Source of the DNA: Ectobius pallidus
Lineage: Eukaryota > Arthropoda > Insecta > Blattodea > Ectobiidae
Reading direction: 5' to 3'
Length of the DNA: 64,000 bases
Assembly (NCBI GenBank): GCA_964059195.1
Contig: CAXKWD010000006.1
Coordinates: 12,392,530-12,456,529, forward strand
Both the position numbers and the translations under genes were made by a program. Position 1 is the first letter of the stretch. Each line of letters opens with the position of its first letter. Positions 11,504 to 64,000 of the stretch are shown here, piece by piece. The notes under the pieces are model-generated. The model was not told the origin of the DNA, searched no databases, and worked only from the letters and a program-made list of their open reading frames with translations.

Positions 11504-14500
11504 TATTTATTTTATTTCGAGAAACTTCCCCCATTAGGAGGTTGCCATGACGACAAAGTATAACAGTAGAAACATAGTACATGACAAAATAAAAATTCAC
11601 ATAAAACAAATTAATGAACACACACATTCGATTCATAAATATAAACATGATAATATTATTATATATATGCTAATGAATAAATAAATAAATTCAACTGGTA
11701 TAGAGATGGTTACGAAGTATTGCTATTGAATCACGTATTGCAGATATGGCCATATCTTGAAGACGTATCCTTTTAAGGCCAAAGGAATCCCAGACCTGGA
11801 CGAGGTGTTGTGGAATTGTACCTCGTGCACCGATCATCAGCCCATGGACAGAGATGCGTTCTAGTTTGTATTTAGTCTTATAGAAATCAATGGTTGGTTC
11901 ATATATTGATTTCTTCTCGGCATCAACTTCTTCGGGTTGGCCCTTATGGGTCTCGAAACGTATAGTCGGATCCAGGATATATCCAGCTTTATTAGATGGT
12001 AAAAAGGCAATCATGTCTATACGCCGATTACTTCCATCAGTGGCCAGACCGGAAACCTCTTCGTAAACCGAGTAACCATGATCTCTCATCGAGTTGGCTA
12101 TCATATGTCTGATGGTGTGATGACGATGATTTCGCAGTACCTCCCCGTAGGGACAGGCTCCCAGGACATGGGCAAGGGTTTCATGCTCTCTGTGGCAGCG
12201 CCGGCAGAGGGTGTTGTCCTGGGATCTACCCGGCAGGGAACGCACTGCACAAACATTTGCAGTCATTTTTATAGCCTCTCTCCATTCGGCGCAGGATAAA
12301 CCTTGGTGATCTCTCATCCATTTATTCGCCGGTGTATATTCTCTAAACAGCTCTACGCCTTTTCCTTTGTGTGGAAGTTTGGCCCACAACTCGACTTCCT
12401 TGTCCCTTAGGATTTGCCGCACCTTCCTAGCATTGGGAAGGGAACCATGTGGAGATTGAATTTGTTCATTTATGTCTAAATCTAGGTCATTTAGGCATTT
12501 TTGACATTCTTCATCCAGATTTCGGATGACATTAATATATCCGTTGTTAGCTTGCCTGAGCTTGTTGCATATGTTTATATGCTGCAATTTGGCTTCCCAA
12601 GAAGCGCGGAACAAACCCAGGCCTTTAAATTTCCGGTCGGTATAGACCATATGGTCCGGAACATCTGCTGGTAGCTGCAAGATTTCCTTTGCTCCACTTT
12701 TTAGAATTTTATCAGCGTCTATTGGAAACGCTGCGGAATTTTATTAAGTGGAGTAACTTGTAGAGGATATATTAGAGTAGGTGAGACTGATGTATTCATG
12801 ATGGTGAACTTTTGATCAGCCTTCAACAAAGGTGAAGCGGCGAGAGTATCAATTTTATTGCGTAATTTATCAAGCGTAGCTTGTGAATCTAATTTAATCT
12901 CATTTAGGAAATTCACTCCTAAATAGCGAACAGCTTCACCATTGCGTTGTGATTCAATTTTGGTATTCTCATTGATGATTAGTGCTTCTTCTACAAGCTT
13001 GCCTTTCTTGATTGTAAGGGATACCGATTTTCAGGCATTGATGGATAAGCCAATTTCTTGGAATCTATTGATAGCTATCTTCACCAGTTCTATAGCGGCT
13101 TCGGAATTTTTCCCAAAAATGACCGTATCATCAGCAAAACTCATGATTGTGAGGTTAGGTTGCTTTTTGTCTAGTAGGTATCCATATTTTTCTGCTAAGT
13201 GTTTTTCTGATAGTTCTTCCACGATATGGTCAGTGGTAATATTAAATAAAGCTGGAGACAGCGGTGACCCTTGTAACACTCCACGGTTAATTTGAATGGG
13301 TTTTGTTTTTCTCTTGGAAGATTGTATTTGTGTTATGTTTCCTTCTTGAAGTGCCATTATTAGGTTAGATAATTTGGTGGGAACACCGAGGGATTCCAAA
13401 GTACGTCTCAGATGGTCATGTCCGACATTATCAAAGGCTTTTTGGATATCCAGAAAAACAACACATGCGTCTTCCCTGTTTGTTCGAACACGTTGTAAAA
13501 CAGCTTCCAAAATTGACGTGTTTATGTAAGTGCCGGGCGAAGATGTAAACCCCCGCTGATTCTCATGAAGTGTTACATAGCTGCGTAGTAGTTTATCAAG
13601 GGCTCTTTCAATTACTCTTCGAATTACGGAGCAGATTGTAATTGGGCGCCAGTTAGTTGGATTATTAACATCTCCACCCTTATAAATAAGAATGGTACGA
13701 GCTTTCTGGAAAATCTTTGGAACCATACTACATGTTAGCATTCTTGTTGCAACCTTGGCAATTATCTCTGACACAGTGTCATTTTTAATAACCCTAACGA
13801 TAACTTGATCCGGGCCACTTGCTGTGTCTATAGAAATCTTTCGTGAAGCATTCAATATATCTTGTTTGGTTATAACTGGACTAAATAAGTCATTTTCCAT
13901 AAGAAATTCGCTTTCAGTAACCTTACAGGGATATTCAGATCTTAGATGGTTATTAGGTTTGGAAAAAATACCTGAAAAATGGGTTTTCAGTATTTCTTCA
14001 TTCAATAGACATGCTGGAGTTTCATTGCAAAAAACATTACGAATGGCTCGTCTTCGTTGATTATAATAATAATACTGAGTCAAGTCATACATATATTTTG
14101 CTTTTCTCTTCTCACGGTCTCTTTTAGTTGCTCTCTCTGGATTAGACGAAGCCTTGTAAGAGCGTTGGGTACTGACTGCAATATTATTTTTTCTCTTTTC
14201 ATAATATTTCTGGGCTGGATGTTTTGGGCCAGGTAAAAAGGCAGGCGCAGAAGCTAAGAAAGAAACAAATTCTTCCACTGTATTTTCAAATTCAATATCA
14301 CTTAAATTATCAGTGAATTTGCTCTTCCATTTGTTAAGTTCACTGTTGTAATCAAATGCTTTCTTTGATGTTTCATCAGTGATATCTTGGTTGATGTCTT
14401 CCAAAGGGTTTGTTGAAGTTAAAGTCTTATGCTTGTGAACTAGGATGTCCCTATGTACTGTGGGATGAGCTCGGGCGATGTGGATTCTCACACCCCTATC

Positions 14501-14987
14501 GGAACGGAAATATTTTCCACAATGAGTACACTGCACTCCAGAATGTTCCTGTGTTGCCAGTGTCTCAATATCCCCTTGACTAGATTCTACTAAGCTTGAA
14601 GAACTATGGCTTCCATCTTCAGCCATTAATGACAAAACAGCAGTGCCTTACCTTCTCTTAATTCAGTGTCCACTTGTTTTACCTGTACTCGTTTAGTCAA
14701 ATATGACTAATATTTACTTCATTTTCACATTAAAAACATTAATCCACTTGAAAAATTAAGAAATATACAGGTTGTCAAGGGAAAAATCAACAAAATGAAA
14801 TTGTCATTTTTTAAATGGCATTTCCAGGAAAAATAGGCACCAAAACCATTCACCAATATTTGTAGACAGTCATCACCCTCAAAATTCTCATCAACAGTCA
14901 GAAAATCACAACTTATGATTGTAGAAATAGCAAAATATTGTAATTATAGCCAAACCATACAAGGAAAGATCTGAACAAGTCATGGCC
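11504..14987 (-). mobile_element. R2/R4-group LINE with restriction-like endonuclease
   Basis: A minus-strand element bounded on both sides by the same tandem repeat, which gives its limits to within a few bases. It encodes one ORF (11691-14635) with an N-terminal zinc finger, RT and a C-terminal restriction-like endonuclease. The 5' UTR would be 14636-14987 and the 3' UTR 11504-11690. Comparison with an intact repeat unit suggests about 9 bp of target (CATGATGTG) was lost at insertion. It is not in 28S rDNA, so it is either not a canonical R2 or has inserted off target. Confidence 0.82.
11691..14635 (-). pseudogene. R2-like ORF: zinc finger, RT, endonuclease
   Basis: From ATG at 14635: a C2H2 finger (CTHCGKYFRSDRGVRIHIAR, near residue 36); an Arg/Lys-rich linker; RT with GPDQVIVRVIK, NWRPITICSVIRR, VFLDIQKAFDNVGHD, GVLQGSPLSPALFN and MSFADDTVIFG. 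The C-terminal part (11691-12680) has a CCHC knuckle CRRCHREHETLAHVLGACP and a restriction-like nuclease segment with RRIDMIAFLP, as in R2/R4 elements. Breaks: an in-frame TGA at 13031-13033 and a one-base deletion near 12725. With those exceptions the roughly 980-residue reading is continuous, so it is a recently dead copy. Confidence 0.88.
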
Positions 14988-15493
14988 TCCTATATTAGCT
15001 ATCCTAACTTATGTTTTTTACATAGCACATCCTTAATGAGTCTATTTACTAGGTGTATACTTAATTATCCTAATTCACAATGTATATCCTAATTTAACCA
15101 ATTTACATAGTATATCCTACATTGGCCTGATTACATAGTATATCCTAATTTTCTCTATTTACATAATACTCTTAATTAGCCTATTTACATGATATATCCT
15201 AAATTATCCTGTTATTTCCTAAGTTATTCTATTACATTATATATCTTCAGTTAATCTATTTACATGATGTGTCCTATATTAGCTATCCTAACTTATGTTT
15301 TTTACATAGCACATCCTTAATGAGTCTATTTACTAGGTGTATACTTAATTATCCTAATTCACAATGTATATCCTAATTTAACCAATTTACATAGTATATC
15401 CTACATTGGCCTGATTACATAGTATATCCTAATTTTCTCTATTTACATAATACTCTTAATTAGCCTATTTACATGATATATCCTAAATTATCC

Positions 15494-15510
<17 letters not shown>
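14988..15510. repeat. 284-bp tandem repeat (minisatellite)
   Basis: TATATTAGCT recurs at 14991 and 15275, giving a 284-bp period. The two copies are almost identical. Each unit contains several degenerate copies of a roughly 30-bp TTTACATAGTATATCCTAA motif. A partial third unit lies on the other side of the R2-like element at 11318-11503. Confidence 0.9.
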
Positions 15511-15527
<17 letters not shown>

Positions 15528-15598
15528 ATTATTATTATTATTATTATTATTATATTATTATTATTATTATTATTACTATTACTACTACTACTACTACT
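15497..15598. repeat. (ATT)n / (ACT)n microsatellite
   Basis: A run of ATT triplets passing into ACT triplets, starting inside the tandem repeat unit after TCCTGTT. The long open frame on the minus strand here is an artefact of the triplet repeat. Confidence 0.9.
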
Positions 15599-15835
15599 CG
15601 ATCAGCTGCTACAGTGTAGTAATATGGCGGTCCGTGCATCAACGTGGCTTCACTGCCGCCAATAGTACAGCCAGTGATCTCAATATATAAACAGGATACA
15701 CAACAGCTGTGCTTTGGAATTGCATAAATCGTGGCGTTCACTTGTTAAGTTGGCTACTCCGTACGTATTGGTGAAGTGTGCTTCTTATGGTAAACATATA
15801 TTTATGAATGTGTTTTTGTTATTTTTCATGACAAA

Positions 15836-16600
15836 ATGGTCAAATATTGCGTGGTATATGGCTGCACAGAGGTCCAGAGAAATGGAAGTGGACTTAAGTT
15901 TCACAAGTAGGTTATTTTTGTTTGGAACATTTGAGGATACTGGCCAAATCTGATTTAACCTCAAGCGTAGCATAGCCACGAACGCTTGTCTTTTTCTTGC
16001 CTGTTTGTACAGGTTTCCATTTTCTTGGCCTGATATTCAGAAGAAGTGGGTTCAAGCAATGCGCAGAGAATATTGGTCACCCACAGCGTACAGTACATTA
16101 AGCAGCAGATACTTTATGCCTGATTGCTATCAGTAGAGGTCTGGTGCACTTGTAAAATTACTAAAAGAGATGTTGTACCATCAGTCTTCAATTTTCCAGG
16201 ACATCTTCAAAAAATTATTGTTCCAAAAAGACAACTGGTTCGTAATGTGGTAAGTAGTAGGCCTACTTTTGGTACCATGTAGGAATATAAATTATGCAAT
16301 ATGTCAGTCATGTAAACATAGTATTCTTATGCATGTAGGCCTAAATTTTTCATGCTAGGTTTTGATTGCAGAAATAAGAGGAAGCAGATGTTTTTGTATA
16401 AGACTTCGCTGAAAATTATACGAAAATAGATAAACAGACACAAATAGATGATCTCCCACCATCTCCTATCGAAACAGAATTGAGAAAGAACAAAAGGCTA
16501 CAGACGATTGTCTGTCGCAAGAACAAAAAGATAAATAGCATGGCAAATTAAATTTCAGATTTGAAAAAAAGGAACTTCTAAGTAGGCCTACTGACTTAAA
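15836..16600 (+). pseudogene. THAP-domain gene remnant with introns
   Basis: ATG 15836 opens a THAP zinc finger: VKYCVVYGC gives C-X4-C, and exon 1 ends at 15906 before GTAGGT. An acceptor at 16011-16012 joins in frame to FPFSWPDIQKKWVQAM and RREYWSPTAYSTLSSRYF, then MPDCY. The later zinc ligands appear lost (R and Y stand where C and H are expected), and a TAG plus a 1-2-base frameshift precede the characteristic VPSVFNFP. A donor follows at 16250. A third exon from 16372 encodes a coiled-coil-like ETELRKNKRLQTIVCRKNKK, typical after THAP domains. The introns argue against a processed copy. It may derive from a P-element-like transposon or a host THAP gene. Confidence 0.65.
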
Positions 16601-17049
16601 AGTATTTTGAAATTTAATTTCAGTGGCTTCCCTTTGCTCTAGTCTACAGGAATTATTTAAATAAATAAATAAATGTGAATTGTATCCAGTACAGTAACGG
16701 TACAGTTGAAGGTCACGGTTTATACATTTCCAAAGCACTTAAAACAGATTTTGTCTATTCTCTTTATATATCGAAATCAAGCATAATATCGCAAAATTAA
16801 GGCCTGTTGTGAAGTTATTTTAATATTTATAATGCGAGTGTTTACAACTGTTTACCAATGTACATTCACGCCTGATTGAGATTAAATAAATATTTTTACC
16901 AAACCATTACGATATGAAATTAGTTTGTTATGTACTTAAAAAGCATCAAGTAGTTTATATTGAAACGTTTCATTCATAAAAGTGTATTAAAAACGCCGAT
17001 ACATCTTCATAATTCCATTAATACACATGAGTTTGTGAGAAGGAGATAC
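16600..17049. other. No recognisable feature
   Basis: AT-rich sequence between the THAP remnant and the next LINE. No domain, RNA or clear repeat was seen. Confidence 0.4.
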
Positions 17050-18576
17050 GGGATAGGAGCTAATTTTGGGCAAGATAACCGAAGCAGTTATAAAAAATCA
17101 GTTACAAGTATACTTTATTACAAATAATCTGCTTAGTTCTTCTCAATATGGTTTTACACCAGGCAGAGCCACTGTGGATGCAGTCGAGCAGCTTGTGAAC
17201 GAAATATTACATGCTTATGACATGAAGGAAAATCTATGTGCCTCCTTAGTGGACCTAAGTAAGGCTTTTGATAGCATTTCACTTACAATTTTGATAGATA
17301 AGCTTAAAATATATGGAATAACTGGTTTAGAATTGAGTCTAATTAAATCGTACTTAGAAGACAGACAACAAATGGTAGTTATAGGAGATAAAAGATCAAC
17401 CCTAAAACAAATAAAAGCCGGTGTTCCGCAAGGCTCGATACTGGGTCCCCTTCTGTTTTTTATTTTCATTAATGATTTACCACTTTTTATTCCAAATAGT
17501 ACAATCTTATATGCAGATGACACTACTGTCTTTAATAGGGATCCTGATTTAAATGAAGCGCTATCAAAAGTAAATCATTTACTGCAAAGAGCGAACATTT
17601 GGTTTCAAGCGAATAAGCTAAAAGTGAATGATGAAAAAACCGAAAATATTACATTTAGTATAAAATTACCAACGTTAGAGAATAAGCATGTAAAACTTTT
17701 AGGAATTTTTCTTGATGAGAAACTCACATGGGACACCCAAGTAACTAATGTCACTGCTAGAGTATCTAGAGTTTTATATTTACTGAGAAAGAAAGGTCAT
17801 GTGTTAATCAAGAAATGCTTCTATTAGCCTATTAAGGCTTCTTCCATCCGCATCTTACATATGGAATTAAATTATGGGGTAATAGTGCTGGAGCCAACAA
17901 GGTTTTTATATTTCAGAAGAAGGCTATAAGAATTATAATAGGGGCTAAGAATAGAGACAGCTGTGTAGATTTTTTAAAACAGTTAAAAATAATGACCCTA
18001 CCTAGCCTTTATATATACTCTAACTTAATCTCAATCAAAGAAAATATACACAAATACTCACTAAGATTAGATATACATAGCTATAATACTAGAACTCATA
18101 ACAAAATAGAATTGCCAACTTTTAGATTGAGCAAATGTACTGATAGTCATATATACATGCAAATTAAATTTTTTAATAAGTTACCTAATTCTGCTACACA
18201 AACGTCTCTCACTAAATTTAAAAACGTTCTTAAAACATGGCTTATTAAAATGGCATTTTTTAATGTAGAAGCCTTTTTTGCATCAGATACTTCTGAAATA
18301 AATTTTAACTAGGTAGTTTAGATTGTAACAAGCTATAAAGTAAAATTTGCATATGTAATATATTTTGAACTATTTATAGGAATGTACTGATTGTTTCTGT
18401 GTATATTGTTTGGATCAATGTCACTAGAATGACCTACTTTTTATATATTTATATATTTTTATGTTTATAATTTTAAAATAAGTAATTGTTTAATTTTAAT
18501 TGACGAAGTCTATTGTAATCAGTGTATTACTAAATGACAAATAAAAATCTTGAATCTTGAATCTTGAATCTTGAAA
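17050..18576 (+). mobile_element. 5'-truncated CR1/Jockey-group LINE
   Basis: The RT reads from ITEAVIKNQL through QYGFTPGRATVDAVEQLV, ASLVDLSKAFDSI, AGVPQGSILGPLLF and LYADDTTVF in one frame to 17827. After a frameshift and stop near 17820 it continues with FFHPHLTYGIKLWGNS and ends near SYNTRTHNKIELPTFRLSK and FFNVEAFFA (stop at about 18312). The 3' end is a tail of four TCTTGAA-type heptamers (18546-18575). The endonuclease is absent, indicating 5' truncation on insertion. It ends about 350 bp upstream of the J-protein start codon. Confidence 0.9.
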
Positions 18577-61039
<42,463 letters not shown>

Positions 61040-61170
61040 AGTAGCTTTAAGTTTTACAAGAGTATTTTAATATTATTGGATCTTAATTTATAACTAAAAC
61101 TAAAACTTTAATATAAAAATACTATAACACAGTGATTGACTAAAGCAGGAAATAGGGTTTCAATAACTTT

Positions 61171-61567
61171 AGGCTAGTTTACACGATGACACTAGGTTTC
61201 GTAATCACTTTCATGAAAGTAAACTAATTACAAACATTTTCCTTAAAACTAATTCCTATGCAACTGCACATTTCATTTTATTTCTAAAGTTCAAGTTGTT
61301 AAAAACCCATATAAACGTTTGAAACACCTATGAATCCAGGCATTTCACAATTTCACCACTTTCCCATTTCATTTTACGAAATGCGAACAAGCTAAATAAG
61401 TGTAAAATATCAACATTACTATTGTAGTTTCGTCAAAAGTTGGAATCAGCCGAAACTGCGTAGTGTCGTTACTCATTGTTGCCAGTACATCTTGAGCATG
61501 CGCAATCAAGCTAAAAACAGTTCCGAAACTTAGGTATGAAACCTAATTTTGTCATGTAAACTAGCCT
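61171..61567. mobile_element. MITE with AGGCTAGTTTACA ends
   Basis: AGGCTAGTTTACACGATGAC (61171 on) is inverted as TGTCATGTAAACTAGCCT at the right, with GGTTTC/GAAACC further in. About 397 bp, non-coding, in the 3' flank. No convincing target duplication beyond TTT. Confidence 0.7.
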
Positions 61568-61617
61568 TTTGTTACAAACTTCCAATTAACCAAATACTGA
61601 GTCCACTTGGTAAATTG

Positions 61618-61675
61618 TTTTATAAAATGTAGTTCCAATCATTCATGTGTATAATTGGAACTACATTTTATAAAA
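61618..61675. repeat. Perfect 22-bp hairpin
   Basis: The 22-base arm at 61618-61639 (core ATAAAATGTAGTTCCAAT) is exactly complementary to 61654-61675 around a 14-nt loop. It could be a minimal inverted-repeat element or form a hairpin in a read-through transcript. An (ATT)n microsatellite follows at about 61760-61800. Confidence 0.75.
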
Positions 61676-62239
61676 AGAATTGTTTTTGCGTATGTTTGTT
61701 TACCTTTCTCTTGCACTGAAAACAATTGTGATAATTTTAAACACATTATTATGACTATGATTATTATTATTATTATTATTATTATTTTTATTTTTATTAT
61801 TTATTATTTAATTATCATTCTTGTTCATATCATGACCTCAGTTACATTTATGCATGGTCATTTACATGTAAAGAAAAACAAACAACCAACCAAATTACGA
61901 TATCTTGTGTGCTTATAAAGCACTTAGTTATAAAGTTCAACTTTGTTCTATTTTTGCTAACTATTTATTCATAAATCTGAGGTTTTCCTGGAGTAAAATC
62001 GGAGTGAATATCTCCTGGTTAGGCAGCCAGGTATGAAAGTCAGTTATTTCCGACATTTCAAAGGCCTTCATCTTCAAGGGTGTTTTTTTATTTTTATATA
62101 TTCTTACAACTAGTGTTGTGGCATCGAATCTTATGATCCCTGACCACACATGAAACTGTTTACATCAAGGATTGTATTACACATAATTAATTAATCCACC
62201 ACTCACAAATTCGGGGGATTTCAGTATTGACAACTTCAC

Positions 62240-62990
62240 TATACTTTTAGAGCCATTTTGGGGGTTCGGTATCGTGGAAAGTCCTGTTCATCGTATTGGC
62301 CAAGCTTATTCACAATTGCATTTGGACTCTGGTTCAGTCGTGCATAAAATCTAACAACTAAATCACAGAGCACTTCATGTACCTATGGCATTTCCAAGTC
62401 TTCGTGAATTTGTGAAGTTCTAGTATACCAGTCTGAGCCGTGAATTAATCTTAGAGCTTTGTTTTGTGCTACTTGCAATGGTGCTAGAGTAGCAACAGGA
62501 GCATAAGCCCATGCAGGGGCAGCATACGTTAATATAGGCAGCACTAAAGTCATATATAGCTGTAGTTTCTTCTTTATGTTGATTGCTCCTGACTTAAGAA
62601 GCGGGAAAATCTGAACGATTCTACCTATGGCTTTGCCTTTCACGAGTTTAATATGTCTATGCCATAACAACGTTCGGTCAAGGATTACACCAAGGTATTT
62701 TGCTTGAGCACTGTATTCCAATCATACATTATTCAAAGAGAGTTTCGGCACTCTTTTGAGGGAACACTTGGTGAAACACATAGCTTGAGTTTTTTCATGA
62801 TTTAACCCGATTCTCCACTTCTTAAACCATGACTCAGTTTGATTAATGTGTTCCTGTAAACATTGCACAGCGAAAAGAGGGTTAATGCGAGATGCAAACA
62901 GCATCGTGTCATCCGCATACTGTCCAATATTCGTGTTTGCTGTGATGGGTATATCTGCCGTAAAAATATTATATAACATCGGTCAAGGGT
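62240..62990 (-). mobile_element. 5'-truncated Jockey-type LINE
   Basis: Minus strand: LYNIFTADIPITANTNIGQY, ADDTMLFASR (catalytic Asp pair), WFKKWRIGLNHEKTQAMCFT (62722-62979), then after a stop AKYLGVILDRTLLWHRHI, LPILTYAAPAWAY and QNKALRLIHGSDW (62383-62721). The sequence before LYNIF is lost, so insertion was 5' truncated. Confidence 0.88.
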
Positions 62991-63189
62991 GTTGAAGTAG
63001 GGAGAGTTTGGCTCTGAAAAGGACCGGTAGAGGGGTACTGACACCTTATTGCTTGAATCAACTCAACTAGAATTGTATATAATATACATACCACTCCAGG
63101 ATGATGACTATATTATTTTATTTGTGGACGTCTTAACAAGCTGTGTTTTACTTTCAGGGTTTTAAAAGATTCTATGGACAGTAAAAATC

Positions 63190-63506
63190 TTAAAGGGGAA
63201 CTGAACTAAAAAATTACATATATATTTTATTTACAAATGAGTAAGAGCTCTGATTGTGCATTACTATGGCGAAAATAAAAACTCGATCCAACTTACCGTT
63301 TCCGAGTTGTAGCGGTCTATAGCAGCGCGTTGTGACGTCACCTGGCTAGCTCGGGTCGGACAGGGAGCACGGAACAGCCCCAACACAACATAATATTAGT
63401 TTTATTTTTGCACTCTTTATTGTTGAGTATCCATTGTTGTAATTACACTTCTCTCCTCCCGTAACTCGCCTCAACTTATATTAATTTCTTTGTTTACATT
63501 CTTCAT
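63190..63506. mobile_element. Possible TTAA-type transposon terminus
   Basis: TTAA at 63190-63193 precedes AGGGGAACTGAACT, similar in layout to the TTAA-GGGGGAAC end at 34878. It lies downstream of the TE-like ORF at 63507-63941 and may be that element's 3' terminus. The other end is outside the window. Confidence 0.35.
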
Positions 63507-63941
63507 TCACAGAGTTAATCCAATCCGAGAAAGGTACCTCTCTCTCATTTCCGCTTTTGAAGGTTTGGTTTTGTGGAGTGAACCCATATTGCATGGTATG
63601 TCATTCCGATCGGTAACATCTGGTATTACATAGGGACACTCCAGAGATGTGTGTTCATTAACTTCATTGACAGTTTTCTTTACAAGATTTTGCCTCCACT
63701 CAAATGTTTTCTTGTCGTACTTCCTCTTATAAACCCAATCTCCACATGATTTAGAAAACTCCACTGAACCGCCCACGACTCTTTTTCCTTTATGGAAGTT
63801 GTGGTCGAGAGTTGCTATCGTTGACGTAATACATGCCTTCAAATGAAAAATGGGTTCTTTTTGGTACATATTTAAGACGTTCACTATGATAGGATTCAAA
63901 ACTTCATGTGTGACATAAATGATTGAGATGCATAATATCAT
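63507..63941 (-). pseudogene. C-terminal part of an unassigned TE protein
   Basis: 144 residues: VNVLNMYQKEPIFHLKACIT, STIATLDHNFHKGKRVV, WVYKRKYDKKTFEWRQNLVK, NDIPCNMGSL and PSKAEMRERYLSRIGLTL. The pattern 'EP-FH-KA---S-IA--DHN' and 'P-K-E---R--SR' is one I know from C-termini of proteins encoded by arthropod transposons, without being able to name the superfamily. A stop lies just upstream of the ATG, so the N-terminal part is either frameshifted or beyond the window. Confidence 0.5.
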
Positions 63942-64000
63942 TTAAAAATCTGGTATTCATAATGATGTTATATAGGTCATGGTAGTCTTTCGAATGCTTA

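Noticed and set aside
11504..14987. Canonical R2 in 28S rDNA
   Set aside because: Flanks are a minisatellite; there is no rRNA sequence anywhere in the window.
14988..15510. CRISPR-like array of short repeats
   Set aside because: The repeats are degenerate and part of a 284-bp tandem unit without unique spacers, in a eukaryotic genome.
61655..61918. 87-residue frame rich in Ile
   Set aside because: Translation of the (ATT)n microsatellite.

Overview
The window looks like nuclear DNA of an insect. It is AT-rich, GT-AG spliced and saturated with transposable elements (TEs) of arthropod type. The one host gene I can follow end to end encodes a DNAJC22/Wurst-type membrane J-protein. Its five exons on the + strand (18930-19169, 52166-52313, 54531-54735, 55167-55434, 60830-61039) join in frame to 356 residues plus stop. 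Intron 1 is about 33 kb and is almost entirely TE insertions. I cannot name the species; the TE load fits a large-genome insect such as a cockroach or stick insect (inference only).

Upstream of the gene (1-18.9 kb): an old LINE fragment split by a SINE (0.6-1.65 kb); a LINE (3.06-11.2 kb) interrupted by a 6.4-kb Copia LTR retrotransposon whose gag is itself split by a 1.83-kb hAT-type element; an R2-like LINE with a restriction-like endonuclease on the - strand (11.5-15 kb) sitting inside a 284-bp tandem repeat; a decayed THAP-domain gene with recognisable introns (15.8-16.6 kb); and a 5'-truncated LINE (17.05-18.58 kb).

Intron 1 (19.17-52.17 kb) holds several nests. At 22.47-27.21 kb there are four levels: DNA element > LINE > DNA element > SINE. 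At 39.47-49.87 kb a DNA element carries both a nearly intact 5.6-kb I-type LINE and a 2.26-kb palindromic element. Between and around them are hAT-, TTAA- and pogo-type elements, at least four tRNA-derived SINE families, and two mariner derivatives, the second ending 47 bp before exon 2. Introns 2-4 and the 3' flank hold more SINEs, tRNA-like heads, pogo-type elements, long inverted repeats and LINE fragments; the window ends in another TE-derived ORF.

The strongest candidate for something undescribed is a set of four DNA transposons. They share related termini (G-R-G-Y-CATT-Y-CA) and each has a 4-bp target duplication (TACT, CAAT, ATTT, GGCT). Two of them carry remnants of what appears to be the same unassigned transposase-like protein. 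One member is an almost complete 2.26-kb palindrome with internal repeat arrays in opposite orientations. Nothing prokaryotic (operons, CRISPR) is present.
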